Of a DNA stretch of 64,000 nt, positions 41,858 through 51,813 are shown piece by piece (the stretch's first letter is position 1; each line of letters begins with the position of its first letter). Source of the stretch: Lysobacter solisilvae (GTDB taxonomy: Bacteria > Pseudomonadota > Gammaproteobacteria > Xanthomonadales > Xanthomonadaceae); assembly GCF_016613535.2 (NCBI RefSeq), contig NZ_CP071518.1, forward strand, positions 3,038,001 through 3,102,000, in the 5' to 3' direction. Position numbers and translations under genes: made by a program. Below the pieces are notes generated by a model. That model was not told the DNA's origin. It was given only the letters and a program-made list of their open reading frames with translations, and made no database searches.

Positions 41858-43033
41858 TCAGACCACTGCGTAGTTCAGTAGCGGCTTGACCGTTCCCCAT
41901 TCCTTGCAGCTCGGGCACTGCCAGTGGTGGCTGCGTGCGCCGAACCCGCAACGGGTGCAGCGATAGCTGGGGTTGCGGACCAGCAGCTGGTCGGTGATGT
42001 GCTTGAGATCGTGCAGGGTCGCCAGCGGGTCGGCGCCCTCGGCGATCGTCAGGTCGATCAGCGCCGCTTCGCCGCGAACCGAAGGCCGGTCCTTCAGCTG
42101 GCGGGCCAGGTAGGCGCGGGCTGCCGGAACGCCTTCGTCGGCCTCCACCATCCGGGTCAGCGCGAGCACCGGCGAAATGCCGCGGTAGTGCTCGCACATC
42201 TCGGCCAGGAAGGCACGGGCGCCGGGGCCGTCGCCGGCGTGCTCGTAGCACGGCAGCAGCAGCGGAAGGATCTCGGGCAGGTAGTCGGGATCGTTGCGGG
42301 CGACGCGTTCGAAGGCCCGGATGGCGCCGGCCTCGTTGCCGGCGTCCAGTTCGATGCGCCCCTCGATCACGCCCGCGCGCACGGAGTTGGCATCGGCCTC
42401 GTAGGCGCGGGCGACGGCTTCGCGTGCGGAGTCGACTTCGCCCGCCGCGCGCTGGCGCTCGGCCAGTTCGCATTCGAACTGGGCGATGAGCTTGCCCATG
42501 GGTTCACCGGTGGCGGCCTCGAAGCGGCGCGCGTTCTCGATCGCCTTGTCCCAGTCGCGCTCGGACTGGTAGATGCCGATCAGGTGCCGCAGCGCCATCG
42601 GCGCCATGTCGAGGGCCACCAGGTCGCTGAAGACGGTCTCGGCGCGATCGAGCAGGCCCGAGCGCATGTAGTCCTCGCCCAGCGCCAGCAGGGCCTGGAC
42701 CTTCTGCGAATCGCTCAACCCCGGACGCTGCACGAGCGCCTGGTGCAGCCGGATCGCGCGATCGACCTCGCCCCGGCGCCGGAACAGGTGCCCCAGGGCC
42801 ACCTGGGTTTCGAAGGTGTCCTTGTCGAGCTCGGCGATGTGCAGGAACAGCTCGATGGCCTTGTCCGGCTGCTCGTTGAGCAGGTAGTTCAGGCCACGGA
42901 AATAAGTGGTGGACAGCTTGCTGACCTGGCTGTCGCTGTGGCGCTCGCCACCGCGGCGGCCGATCACCCAGCCGCTGACCGCTGCTATTGGAAGCAGCAG
43001 GAAGAACCAGAACCATTCGTTGATGAAGGCCAT
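41858..43033 (-). CDS. lapB: Lipopolysaccharide assembly protein LapB (YciM)
   Basis: 391 residues. An N-terminal transmembrane anchor (about 5-24) is followed by TPR repeats (about 45-330) and a C-terminal rubredoxin-like zinc ribbon (YRCTRCGF ... WQCPSC). LapB presents LpxC to FtsH for degradation and so limits lipid A synthesis. It follows lapA by 3 nt, as in E. coli. Confidence 0.96.
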   Translation of the reverse strand: MAFINEWFWFFLLLPIAAVSGWVIGRRGGERHSDSQVSKLSTTYFRGLNYLLNEQPDKAIELFLHIAELDKDTFETQVALGHLFRRRGEVDRAIRLHQALVQRPGLSDSQKVQALLALGEDYMRSGLLDRAETVFSDLVALDMAPMALRHLIGIYQSERDWDKAIENARRFEAATGEPMGKLIAQFECELAERQRAAGEVDSAREAVARAYEADANSVRAGVIEGRIELDAGNEAGAIRAFERVARNDPDYLPEILPLLLPCYEHAGDGPGARAFLAEMCEHYRGISPVLALTRMVEADEGVPAARAYLARQLKDRPSVRGEAALIDLTIAEGADPLATLHDLKHITDQLLVRNPSYRCTRCGFGARSHHWQCPSCKEWGTVKPLLNYAVV

Positions 43034-43036
43034 CGA

Positions 43037-43294
43037 TCAGAGCCCGTGGTTAGCCGGTGGCTGCACGCGCTGCAGGCGCGCCAGTTGCCGTCGCAGGGGA
43101 AGAACCACGCTTGCGGCAATCGCCGTGCCGCCCAGGATCACACCGACCAGCAGCGCGACGAGCAAGGCGACGCCCAGTGAGGTGGTGAGATGGATGGCGC
43201 CGAAGTCGATCGCGATTTCCTGCCGGTTGAGCGCGCCCACGATGGCGCCGAGCGCGATGAAGGCGAAGGCGACCAGCAGGCGGATCACGCGCAT
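43037..43294 (-). CDS. lapA: LapA-domain membrane protein
   Basis: 85 residues with two transmembrane helices (about 5-20 and 38-62) and a basic C-terminus. The order lapA-lapB and the RLLVAFAFIALGAIVGALN pattern with a short periplasmic loop are typical. ATG 43294 (MRVIRLLV) gives the usual LapA length. It follows ihfB by 141 nt. Confidence 0.88.
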   Translation of the reverse strand: MRVIRLLVAFAFIALGAIVGALNRQEIAIDFGAIHLTTSLGVALLVALLVGVILGGTAIAASVVLPLRRQLARLQRVQPPANHGL

Positions 43295-43435
43295 CACGGC
43301 CTCCCGTTGGCCTTGCTTCGTCTCGCGTAGCTTAACGGACGCGTCAGATTGATGCGACGCATCATCAGGGCGGAAGACCACACGGCCTCGCCCCAGGAGC
43401 TGGAAAGCAGTGATCCGCCGCAAGCCGCGGCAGGG

Positions 43436-43738
43436 TTACTCGACTTCCTCGACCGGCGTGACGGCACTCACCCGTTCACGCAACTCCTTGCCGGGCTTGA
43501 AATGCGGTACGTGCTTGCCGGGCAGAGCGACCGACTCACCCGTCTTGGGGTTACGGCCCAGCCGTGGTGGACGGTAGTGCAGGGAAAAGCTGCCGAAGCC
43601 GCGGATCTCGATCCGCTCGCCCCCCGACAGCGCGCCCCCCATCATTTCCAGCAGCGCCTTGACCGCAAGATCCACGTCATCGCCCTTCAGGTGGGCCTGA
43701 CGCTGGGAAAGGATCTCGATCAACTCGGATTTGGTCAT
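43436..43738 (-). CDS. ihfB: Integration host factor subunit beta
   Basis: 100 residues ([14 protein letters not shown]). It pairs with IhfA to bend DNA sharply. The beta arm with the DNA-intercalating proline segment ([10 protein letters not shown]) and [12 protein letters not shown] are present. An in-frame ATG 21 nt upstream (MEVQRTPM) is possible but less usual. The terminator after rpsA suggests a separate promoter for ihfB-lapA-lapB. Confidence 0.96.
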   Translation of the reverse strand: MTKSELIEILSQRQAHLKGDDVDLAVKALLEMMGGALSGGERIEIRGFGSFSLHYRPPRLGRNPKTGESVALPGKHVPHFKPGKELRERVSAVTPVEEVE

Positions 43739-43942
43739 GGGTGTGCGCTGTACTTCCATAGCGTGGGCGCGGGCCCACAGTTTCTGCTTGCAATCCGCCT
43801 GTGACTGCTGGCGCCGGCACTGCTGGCGCCACGCCCCGAGCGGAGCACCGTCGCCAGATGCACGGATGCGCACGAGACGGCGATTCCTGCGGTGTTGCCA
43901 GGAGCCGCCAAGCGGTTCCCGACAACGGTATTCCTACAAACG

Positions 43943-43971
43943 GAAGGCGACCCGGAATCCGGGCCGCCTTC
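43943..43971 (-). terminator. Rho-independent terminator after rpsA
   Basis: A 13-bp stem (43943-43955 with 43959-43971; one G-T pair) with a 3-nt loop, followed on the minus strand by CGTTTGTAG. It lies 24 nt after the rpsA stop. Confidence 0.75.
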
Positions 43972-43994
43972 GCGCCTGCTTGCAACTGGGGCGA

Positions 43995-45683
<1,689 letters not shown>

Positions 45684-45854
45684 TGAAAAATACTCTGTTG
45701 GACACACGGGTCGCGGCGGAAAAACGCGGACTGACGTCCACGGGGACCGGCGACCCACCCGTTGTGCGGCACGGACGAGCCATGCCAGTTGGTGGACCCG
45801 CCGCGCAAGTGCGACGGGAATGGTTTTTGGTGCAGCCTGCCGCGGAAAAAGCGC

Positions 45855-46523
45855 TCAGGGCGCCGGCATCAACGCCAGCACCTGTTCGACGACCGTTTCG
45901 ATCCCCAGTCCCGTGGTGTCGATGCGGACGGCGTCATCGGCCGGTCGCAGCGGCGCCACAGCTCGCTGGGCGTCACGGGCATCGCGGGCCAGAATCTCCC
46001 GCAGCAGACCGCTCAATGTAACGCGAACCCCTTTTTCCATCAACTGCTTATGGCGTCTTTCGGCCCTTTCCTCCGCACTGGCGGTGAGGAAGACCTTATG
46101 GGCGGCGTCCGGGAAGATGACCGTACCCATGTCCCGGCCGTCGGCGACCAGGCCCGGGGACTGGCGGAACTGGCGCTGCCGGTCCTTGAGGGCGGCCCGG
46201 ACCTCCGGGATGGCGGCGATGGCGGAGGCCGCGGCCCCGGCCGTCTCGGTCCGCAGCTCATCGGTGGCGTCCACCCCGTTGACCACGACCCGCAGCTCGG
46301 GTTCGTCCTCGCGGAACTCGATCCGGGTGTCGAAGGCACAACGCACCAGGGCGGCGTGGTCATCCAAGTCCAGGCCCTCCCAGCCGGCCGCCAGGCCGAC
46401 CGCGCGGTAGAGGGCGCCTGAATCGAGGTAATGCCAGCCCAGGCGCTGGGCCACGAGGCGGCTGATGGTGCCCTTGCCGGAACCGGAGGGCCCGTCGATC
46501 GTCAGTACGGGAATATCGTTCAT
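45855..46523 (-). CDS. cmk: Cytidylate kinase
   Basis: 222 residues. It phosphorylates CMP and dCMP. The P-loop is GPSGSGKGT (11-19), with the CMP-binding insert ([13 protein letters not shown]) and a lid with RARDAxDAxR-like arginines. It precedes rpsA. Confidence 0.97.
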   Translation of the reverse strand: MNDIPVLTIDGPSGSGKGTISRLVAQRLGWHYLDSGALYRAVGLAAGWEGLDLDDHAALVRCAFDTRIEFREDEPELRVVVNGVDATDELRTETAGAAASAIAAIPEVRAALKDRQRQFRQSPGLVADGRDMGTVIFPDAAHKVFLTASAEERAERRHKQLMEKGVRVTLSGLLREILARDARDAQRAVAPLRPADDAVRIDTTGLGIETVVEQVLALMPAP

Positions 46524-46621
46524 CCCCGTATTATGACGACTTGGCCCCGTCCGGCCCCCAGCCGGCAGGTCCCGCCCAAGCCCGGAGGGCTGGCCGGATT
46601 CTTACCCCGTCGCGCAACCGC

Positions 46622-46651
46622 TTGATCCGACGACAAAATGTCGGCTAGAAT
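46622..46651 (+). promoter_or_regulatory. Sigma-70 promoter of rpmJ
   Basis: TTGATC (46622-46627), 18 nt, TAGAAT (46646-46651), about 57 nt before the rpmJ start. The -10 contains one of the few CTAG words in the window. No Zur-like palindrome is seen here. Confidence 0.6.
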
Positions 46652-46707
46652 CGCGGGCTGACTTTTGCCCCACCCCTCTTTTTCCCAATTTCCGTCCGAG
46701 GTTTGTC

Positions 46708-46833
46708 ATGAAGGTCCTGTCCTCTCTGAAGTCGGCGAAGGCCCGTCACCGCGACTGCAAGGTCGTCCGCCGTCGTGGCAAGGTCTTCGTGATCTGCAAG
46801 TCGAACCCGCGTTTCAAGGCTCGCCAGCGCTGA
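46708..46833 (+). CDS. rpmJ: 50S ribosomal protein L36, zinc-independent (type B) form
   Basis: 41 residues ([20 protein letters not shown]...). Only two cysteines remain (C17 and C30), without the CxxC...CxxxxH zinc set of canonical L36, so it matches the YkgO-like paralogue. In some bacteria that form replaces L36 under zinc limitation; in Xanthomonadaceae it seems to be the usual form. It has its own promoter and terminator. Confidence 0.95.
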   Translation: MKVLSSLKSAKARHRDCKVVRRRGKVFVICKSNPRFKARQR

Positions 46834-46892
46834 TCCGTCGCTGACCGCGCGACCGATCCACCGGCTTGGCCGGTATCGGGCGAGTGGAATGA

Positions 46893-46917
46893 AAGGCCGC
46901 CGCGAGGCGGCCTTTTC
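46893..46917 (+). terminator. Rho-independent terminator after rpmJ
   Basis: AAGGCCGCC (46893-46901), GCGA loop, GGCGGCCTT (46906-46914), then TTTT to 46916. Confidence 0.88.
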
Positions 46918-47032
46918 GCGTTTGCGGCCCCTTGAAGGGCCCGACAAGGTGCGCAAACCGTGACGGCCTCTTGCTGCCGTCGGGTGCATGCTTGTGCGTA
47001 CAATCCCACGTCCACTGGGGAGTGCCACTGCC

Positions 47033-47359
47033 ATGAAAGCCTTTATCGCCGTCCCGATGTTCGCCCTGCTGGCCTTCGCCGGCGCCGCTTCCGCGGACAC
47101 GCTGCTGATCGAGCGCGTGCAGGAAGAAAACAAGGCCGCCATGCCGGCCCGCGGCCAGACCATGGCCCAGGTCGAATCGCGCTTCGGCGCGCCGGCCGAG
47201 CGCATGGATCCCCGTGGCGGCCAGAAGCGCCAGTGGCCGACGATCAACCGCTGGGTCTATCCCGCCTTCACCGTGTACTTCGAAAAGAGCAAGGTGATCG
47301 ACGTGGTGGCCAACAAGGCCGACGCCGAAGAGATCGGCCCGAAGCCGCCGATCAAGTAA
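47033..47359 (+). CDS. Secreted BamE/SmpA-like small protein
   Basis: 108 residues with a signal peptide (residues 1-21, ending ASA). The core GQTMAQVESRFGAPAER...WVYPAFTVYFEKSKVIDVV has the pattern of the BamE/OmlA fold (short helix pair, then a sheet ending 'V.YF...V..V'). There is no lipobox cysteine, so it is probably periplasmic rather than a Bam lipoprotein. Function is unknown. ATG 47033 follows GGGGAG. Only a short palindromic region separates it from the agmatine deiminase gene. Confidence 0.75.
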   Translation: MKAFIAVPMFALLAFAGAASADTLLIERVQEENKAAMPARGQTMAQVESRFGAPAERMDPRGGQKRQWPTINRWVYPAFTVYFEKSKVIDVVANKADAEEIGPKPPIK

Positions 47360-47413
47360 ATTGAGGGGCCTCGCCCCTCACCCAGGCCGCCCGACCGGGC
47401 GGCCGATCAGACA

Positions 47414-47437
47414 AGGCGGGCCGCATGGCCCGCTTTT
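47414..47437 (+). terminator. Rho-independent terminator after the BamE-like gene
   Basis: GCGGGCC (47416-47422), GCAT loop, GGCCCGC (47427-47433), TTTT (47434-47437). A longer GC-rich palindrome (gccgcccgaccgggcggcc, 47387-47405) lies just before it. Confidence 0.8.
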
Positions 47438-47485
47438 CGTTTCCGGCCCCCGTCCCCGACGCCCCTGCCTGCGAAAACCTGCCCG

Positions 47486-48517
47486 ATGACCCCTACCCCC
47501 CGCTTTCCCGCCGAATGGGAACCCCAGTCCGCCGTCCTCATCGCCTGGCCGCATGCCCAGACCGACTGGGCCGATCGGCTCGGCGAGGTCGAGGAAACCT
47601 ATATCGCCCTGGTGGCGGCGCTGACCCGGTTCGAGTCCGTCCTGATCTGCGTCTCCGACGACGATCTGCAGACCTACGCCGAGGCGCGCCTGCGCTCGGC
47701 CCGGATCGACCTGTCCCGGGTGCGCTTCATCCCGGTCGAATACGACGACACCTGGCTGCGCGATTCCGGCCCGATCACGCTGCGCGAGGGCGACGGCTTC
47801 CGGCTGCTGGATTTCCGGTTCACCGGGTGGGGCGGCAAGTTCGAGGCCAGCCGCGACGACCAGTTGATCCAGCACCTCGCGGAAACTGGAATCTTCCTGA
47901 AGAGTAATCGCCAACCAGTTGATTTTGCACTGGAAGGTGGCGCAATCGAGACCGACGGCGCGGGCACGCTGCTGAGCACCTGGCAGTGCCTGCACGAGCG
48001 GCACCCGGAGCGGAGCCGGGACGAGATCACCGGCAAACTGGCGCAGTGGCTGCAGCAGGACCGGGTGCTCTGGCTCGACCACGGTTACCTCGAGGGCGAC
48101 GACACCGACGCGCACATCGATACCCTCGCCCGCTTTGCCGCGCCGGACGCGATCGTGTTCCAGGCCTGCGACGACCCGGCCGATTCGCATTACGCCGAAC
48201 TCCACGCCATGGGCGAGGAGATCGCCGCCCTGCGCACGGTCGAGGGCCGACCGTACCGGCTGTTTCCGCTGCCCTAGGCGCGCCCGATCGTGGACGAGGG
48301 TCGGCGCCTCGCCGCCAGCTACGCCAACTTCCTCATCGTCAATGGCGCCGTGCTGATGCCGGCCTACGGCGACGAGGCCGATGCCCGCGCGCAGGAGGTA
48401 CTGGCACAGGCCTTCCCGGACCGCGAAATCGTGGCCATTCCCTGCCGCCCGCTGATCTGGCAGAACGGCAGTCTGCACTGCCTGACGATGCAGTTGCCGC
48501 TGGGCGTGGTTGCCTGA
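47486..48517 (+). pseudogene. aguA: Agmatine deiminase gene interrupted by in-frame TAG
   Basis: The reading frame gives 343 codons in all, normal for agmatine deiminase, but codon 264 is TAG (48275-48277). The first part (263 residues) holds RDSGP (92-96), EGGAIETDG (150-158) and H210. The part after the stop continues in the same frame without any gap (ARPIVDEGRR ... SYANFLIVNGAVLMPAYGD) and contains the catalytic cysteine C332 in NGSLHC. A truncated product would be inactive. Relatives I recall have Trp here, a one-base change. aguB follows, so the pathway arginine-agmatine-putrescine is otherwise expected. A sequencing error, a true mutation or suppression are all possible. Confidence 0.88.
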
Positions 48518-48569
48518 GCCTCACCCCAGCGCGTCCTACAATGACGCGGGAATACCGAAGCGAGCGCAC

Positions 48570-49457
48570 ATGAAGAAGACCACCCTGCCCGTCGCCCTCA
48601 TCCAGGAACGCAACCACGGCGACGCCGATGCCAACCTCGAGGTGATCGAAGCCCGCGTCGCCGAAGCGGCCAGGCGCGGCGCACGGCTGGTGCTGCTGCA
48701 GGAACTGCACAACGGCCCGTACTTCTGCCAGCACGAATCGGTCGGCGAGTTCGACCTTGCCGAGCCGATCCCCGGCCCGAGCACCCAGCGGCTGGGACCG
48801 CTGGCCAGGCAGCATGGCGTGGTGCTGGTGTCCTCGCTGTTCGAGAAGCGCGCGACCGGCCTGTACCACAACACCGCCGTGGTCTTCGACAAGGACGGCT
48901 CGACCGCGGGCAAGTACCGCAAGATGCACATCCCCGACGACCCGGGCTTCTACGAGAAGTTCTACTTCACGCCGGGCGACCTGGGCTTCGAGCCCATCGA
49001 CACGTCGGTCGGCCGTCTCGGCGTGATGGTCTGCTGGGACCAGTGGTACCCCGAGGGCGCGCGGATGATGGCGCTGGCCGGCGCGGAACTGCTGCTCTAT
49101 CCCACCGCCATCGGCTGGGATCCCGACGACGAGCAGGCCGAGAAGGACCGCCAGCGCAATGCCTGGATCCTCAGCCATCGTGGCCACTCGGTGGCCAACG
49201 GCCTGCCGGTCCTGTCGTGCAACCGCGTGGGCCATGAAGCCTCGCCTCTGGGCACCTCCGGCATCCAGTTCTGGGGATCGAGCCACGTCCTGGGCCCCCA
49301 GGGCGAATTCCTGGCCGAGGCCAACCAGAACGAACCGGAAATCCTGATGTGCGAGGTCGACATGGAACGCAGCGAGCACGTCCGCCGCATCTGGCCGTTC
49401 CTGCGCGACCGCCGCATCGACGCGTATGGCGATCTGCTCAAGCGGTACCGCGACTGA
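48570..49457 (+). CDS. aguB: N-carbamoylputrescine amidase
   Basis: 295 residues. Nitrilase-fold enzyme with the catalytic set E45 (LLQELHNGP), K118 (KYRKMHIP) and C155 (VMVCWDQWYPE). It hydrolyses N-carbamoylputrescine to putrescine, CO2 and ammonia, the step after AguA. ATG 48570 (MKKTTLPVAL) is the start, 52 nt after the end of the aguA frame. It is intact, which argues that the pathway was recently functional. Confidence 0.95.
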   Translation: MKKTTLPVALIQERNHGDADANLEVIEARVAEAARRGARLVLLQELHNGPYFCQHESVGEFDLAEPIPGPSTQRLGPLARQHGVVLVSSLFEKRATGLYHNTAVVFDKDGSTAGKYRKMHIPDDPGFYEKFYFTPGDLGFEPIDTSVGRLGVMVCWDQWYPEGARMMALAGAELLLYPTAIGWDPDDEQAEKDRQRNAWILSHRGHSVANGLPVLSCNRVGHEASPLGTSGIQFWGSSHVLGPQGEFLAEANQNEPEILMCEVDMERSEHVRRIWPFLRDRRIDAYGDLLKRYRD

Positions 49458-49458
49458 C

Positions 49459-49998
49459 ATGTCCGACACTGCGGCGGCCAGGCCGAGCCTGCGCGCGGCG
49501 ACCGCGGCCGACCTGGCGGCGATCACGGCGCTGTATGCCGAGGAAGTCCGCACGGGCCTGGCGACGTACGAGTACGCGCCCCCGGACGAACCGGAAATGG
49601 CCAAGCGCTGGCAGGCGATCGTCTCGCAGGGCTATCCGTTCCTGGTGGCCCACCTGGATGAGCGCCTTGCCGGCTACGCCTACGCGAGCGCCTATCGCAC
49701 GCGCGAGGGGTATCGCTGGACGGTTGAGGACACCGTCTACGTGCATCCGGCGCTGGCCGGACGAGGCGTCGGCCGCTCCCTGCTTCAGCGTCTGATCGAT
49801 GACTGCACCACGCTGGGCTACCGGCAGATGGTCGCGGTCATCGGCGACCGCTCCAACGCTGCCTCGATCGCGCTGCACACCCGGCTCGGGTTTGCCACGG
49901 TGGGCACCTTCAGGGGGCTGGGCCGCAAACACGGCCAATGGCTGGATACGGTGCAGATGCAGCGTCCGCTGGGTTTTGGCGACAGCTGCGCGCCCTGA
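49459..49998 (+). CDS. GNAT acetyltransferase, phosphinothricin-acetyltransferase-like
   Basis: 179 residues. The acetyl-CoA motif VHPALAGRGVGRSLLQRLID and the preceding SAYRTREGYRWTVEDTVYV are typical of the Pat/BAR-like GNAT subgroup, which acetylates phosphinothricin, methionine sulfone or similar amino groups. The real substrate is unknown. It starts one base after the aguB stop and is likely in the same transcript. Confidence 0.88.
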   Translation: MSDTAAARPSLRAATAADLAAITALYAEEVRTGLATYEYAPPDEPEMAKRWQAIVSQGYPFLVAHLDERLAGYAYASAYRTREGYRWTVEDTVYVHPALAGRGVGRSLLQRLIDDCTTLGYRQMVAVIGDRSNAASIALHTRLGFATVGTFRGLGRKHGQWLDTVQMQRPLGFGDSCAP

Positions 49999-50068
49999 CC
50001 GCCGAACCGACGAGCCTCGCCAGCCCTGAGACGCCGCTTTGCCGGTGCTGACGAGCGGTCGCCTAGAA

Positions 50069-50090
50069 ACGAACGATCGTGCTATTGTTC
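50069..50090 (+). promoter_or_regulatory. Candidate operator upstream of the TetR gene
   Basis: Imperfect palindrome GAACGAT-cgtgct-ATTGTTC (50071-50090, one mismatch), 6 nt before the TetR start codon. Its left part, ACGAACGATCGTGCTA (50069-50084), recurs exactly in reverse orientation at 50761-50776. The position and symmetry suggest autoregulation. Confidence 0.6.
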
Positions 50091-50095
50091 GCCGC

Positions 50096-50726
50096 ATGAA
50101 CGCTCTCACCGCCACGTCCAAGGGTGCCGCCACGCGGGACGCCATCATCGAGCGGGCCTACGAGATCGCCCGGTTCTCCGGCGTCGAGGGCCTGTCGATC
50201 GGGCCGCTGGCCCAGGCGGTGGGCATGTCCAAGAGCGGCGTCTTCGCCCATTTCGGATCCCGCGAGGACCTGCAGATGGCGGTGATCGAATCGGCCGCCA
50301 CGCGCTTCGGCGAAGCGGTCCTGATGCCGGCACTGTCGCAGCCTCGCGGCCTGCCCCCGCCTGCGCGCCGTCATGCACCACTGGTTCGAGTGGGTCCGCG
50401 GCAATTCCGGCGGTTGCGTGTTGCTGGGTTCGGTCACCGAGTACGACGACCGCCCCGGCCCCATCCGCGACCAGGTGCTGCGCAACGAGCAGCGCTGGCG
50501 CACAGAGCTTCGCCGCACCATCCAGCTGGCCATCGACTGCGGCCACCTGCGCGAGGGCGACACCGACCAGTACGCCTTCGAGCTCTACGCGATCCCGCTC
50601 GCGGTGCACCACGAATCCGGCCTGTTCGGCTACGACCTGGCCCGTCGTCATGGCGACAGCGCGGTCGAGCGCTGGATCGCCAACTACTCCCCCCACTGCC
50701 TGATCCGCCCCCGAGGTATGCCATGA
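50096..50726 (+). pseudogene. TetR-family regulator with a +1 frameshift
   Basis: The N-terminal helix-turn-helix (MNALTATSKGAATRDAII..., VGMSKSGVFAHFGSREDLQM) is in frame 2 up to about 50356. The C-terminal ligand domain (MHHWFEWVRGNSGGCVLLGS ... GDSAVERWIANY) continues in frame 3 from about 50359 to the stop at 50724-50726. The break is at the C5 run 50354-50358; with four C the two parts join as LPRLRAVMHH. As written, the first frame runs on without a stop into the hydrolase gene, giving a spurious fusion of 541 residues. Restored, the gene overlaps the hydrolase start by ATGA. Confidence 0.88.
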
Positions 50727-51664
50727 ACGCCATCGTTCGCCGTCCCGGCACGACCAGCATTAGCACGATCGTTCGTAATGTCATCGCCCTGTATGCGGTG
50801 CGACTGGAATTCCTGCTCGCCGGTCCCCTCGCCCCCGAGGCCATGGCACGGAAGGCGGGCGAGCTGTTCACCCGCCCCTTCCGCTCGTCCCGCAGCCGCG
50901 CGCTGGCCGCCCCCACCTGCGGGGCCGCGGAGTTCGACCTCGACATCGATGGCCTGCCCATCCACACCTATGTCTGGGGTGATCCGCACCGCCAGCCCTA
51001 CGTGCTGTTCGCGCACGGCTGGTCGAGCCATGGCACGCGCGCGGCGCCGTGGCTGCGTCCGCTGCAGGACGCCGGCTACGCGGTGGTGGCGTTCGACCAG
51101 GCGGCGCACGGACGCAGCGGCGGCAGCCACACCACCCTGCCCGATTTCACCTGCCACCTGCTGTCGGTCGCGCGCCACTTCGGTCCGGCCGCCGCCGTGA
51201 TCGGCCATTCGCTGGGCGGCGCCGCCGCCGCGCTGGCGCTCGCGCGCGGGCTGCGCGCCGAGCGGGCGATCCTGATCGCGCCGGCGGCCGATCCGCTGGC
51301 CGCGGTGGAACGCTTCTCGCGCTTCGTCTGGCTGGCCGGCTGGCTGGGTCGCCGGATGTTCGCGCGTTTCGAACAGGCCATGCGTTTCGACGCGACCGAG
51401 CTGCAGGCGCACGTCAACGCCCCGGCGATCGGCCGCCCCGCGTTGATCGTGCATGACGTGGAGGACCGCGAAGTGCCGTGGTCCGAGGGCGAGCGGTGGG
51501 CGCGCTTCTGGCCCGACTCCCGGCTCCTGAGCACGCGCGGCCTGGGCCACAACCGCATCGCCGACGATGCCGGCGTGATCGGGGCGGCGCTGCGCTTCCT
51601 GCGTGGAGAGGTGGTGGGCGACCGGGTCGTTTCCAGCCCGAACCTGCCCTACGGATTCGCCTGA
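50723..51664 (+). CDS. Alpha/beta hydrolase under TetR control
   Basis: 313 residues. The core has HGW (98-100, oxyanion), nucleophile S163 in GHSLGGAAAA (161-170), an Asp in HDVEDREVP and His in GLGHNRI. This is an intact catalytic triad for ester or thioester hydrolysis. The first 20-25 residues are encoded by DNA resembling the operator region upstream of the TetR gene, so the true start may be later (for example GTG 50781). It is probably controlled by the adjacent TetR protein. The substrate is unknown. Confidence 0.8.
   Translation: MNAIVRRPGTTSISTIVRNVIALYAVRLEFLLAGPLAPEAMARKAGELFTRPFRSSRSRALAAPTCGAAEFDLDIDGLPIHTYVWGDPHRQPYVLFAHGWSSHGTRAAPWLRPLQDAGYAVVAFDQAAHGRSGGSHTTLPDFTCHLLSVARHFGPAAAVIGHSLGGAAAALALARGLRAERAILIAPAADPLAAVERFSRFVWLAGWLGRRMFARFEQAMRFDATELQAHVNAPAIGRPALIVHDVEDREVPWSEGERWARFWPDSRLLSTRGLGHNRIADDAGVIGAALRFLRGEVVGDRVVSSPNLPYGFA
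50761..50776 (-). promoter_or_regulatory. Second copy of the TetR operator word (inverted)
   Basis: TAGCACGATCGTTCGT is the exact reverse complement of 50069-50084. It lies 38 nt inside the annotated hydrolase start, so it could be an operator for an internal promoter of the hydrolase. Confidence 0.5.
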
Positions 51665-51813
51665 GTCCCGGCACGGAACTTCCCGGGAGCTCGCGGCAGC
51701 CGTCGCCTGCGGGCCTGCGCGCCGTCGGTTTGCCCGTGGCGGCGCGCACGCTCTATCCTGCCCGACTTCGTGCGACGGGCACGCCTGACTGCGCGCCTCG
51801 CGCTCCGGACTGG

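Noticed and set aside
43740..43940. ihfB N-terminal extension of 45 residues
   Set aside because: IHF-beta starts at MTKSEL-like sequence; the extension is not conserved.
47486..48517. Selenocysteine or pyrrolysine in AguA
   Set aside because: The stop is TAG, not TGA, so not selenocysteine; no pyl gene is visible, and TAG ends other genes normally (orn, galU, zinc-ribbon gene).
50096..51664. A single 500+ residue protein joining TetR to a hydrolase
   Set aside because: The middle of that frame is Arg/Pro-rich shadow sequence; the real TetR C-terminal domain is in another frame and ends with an ATGA overlap to the hydrolase.
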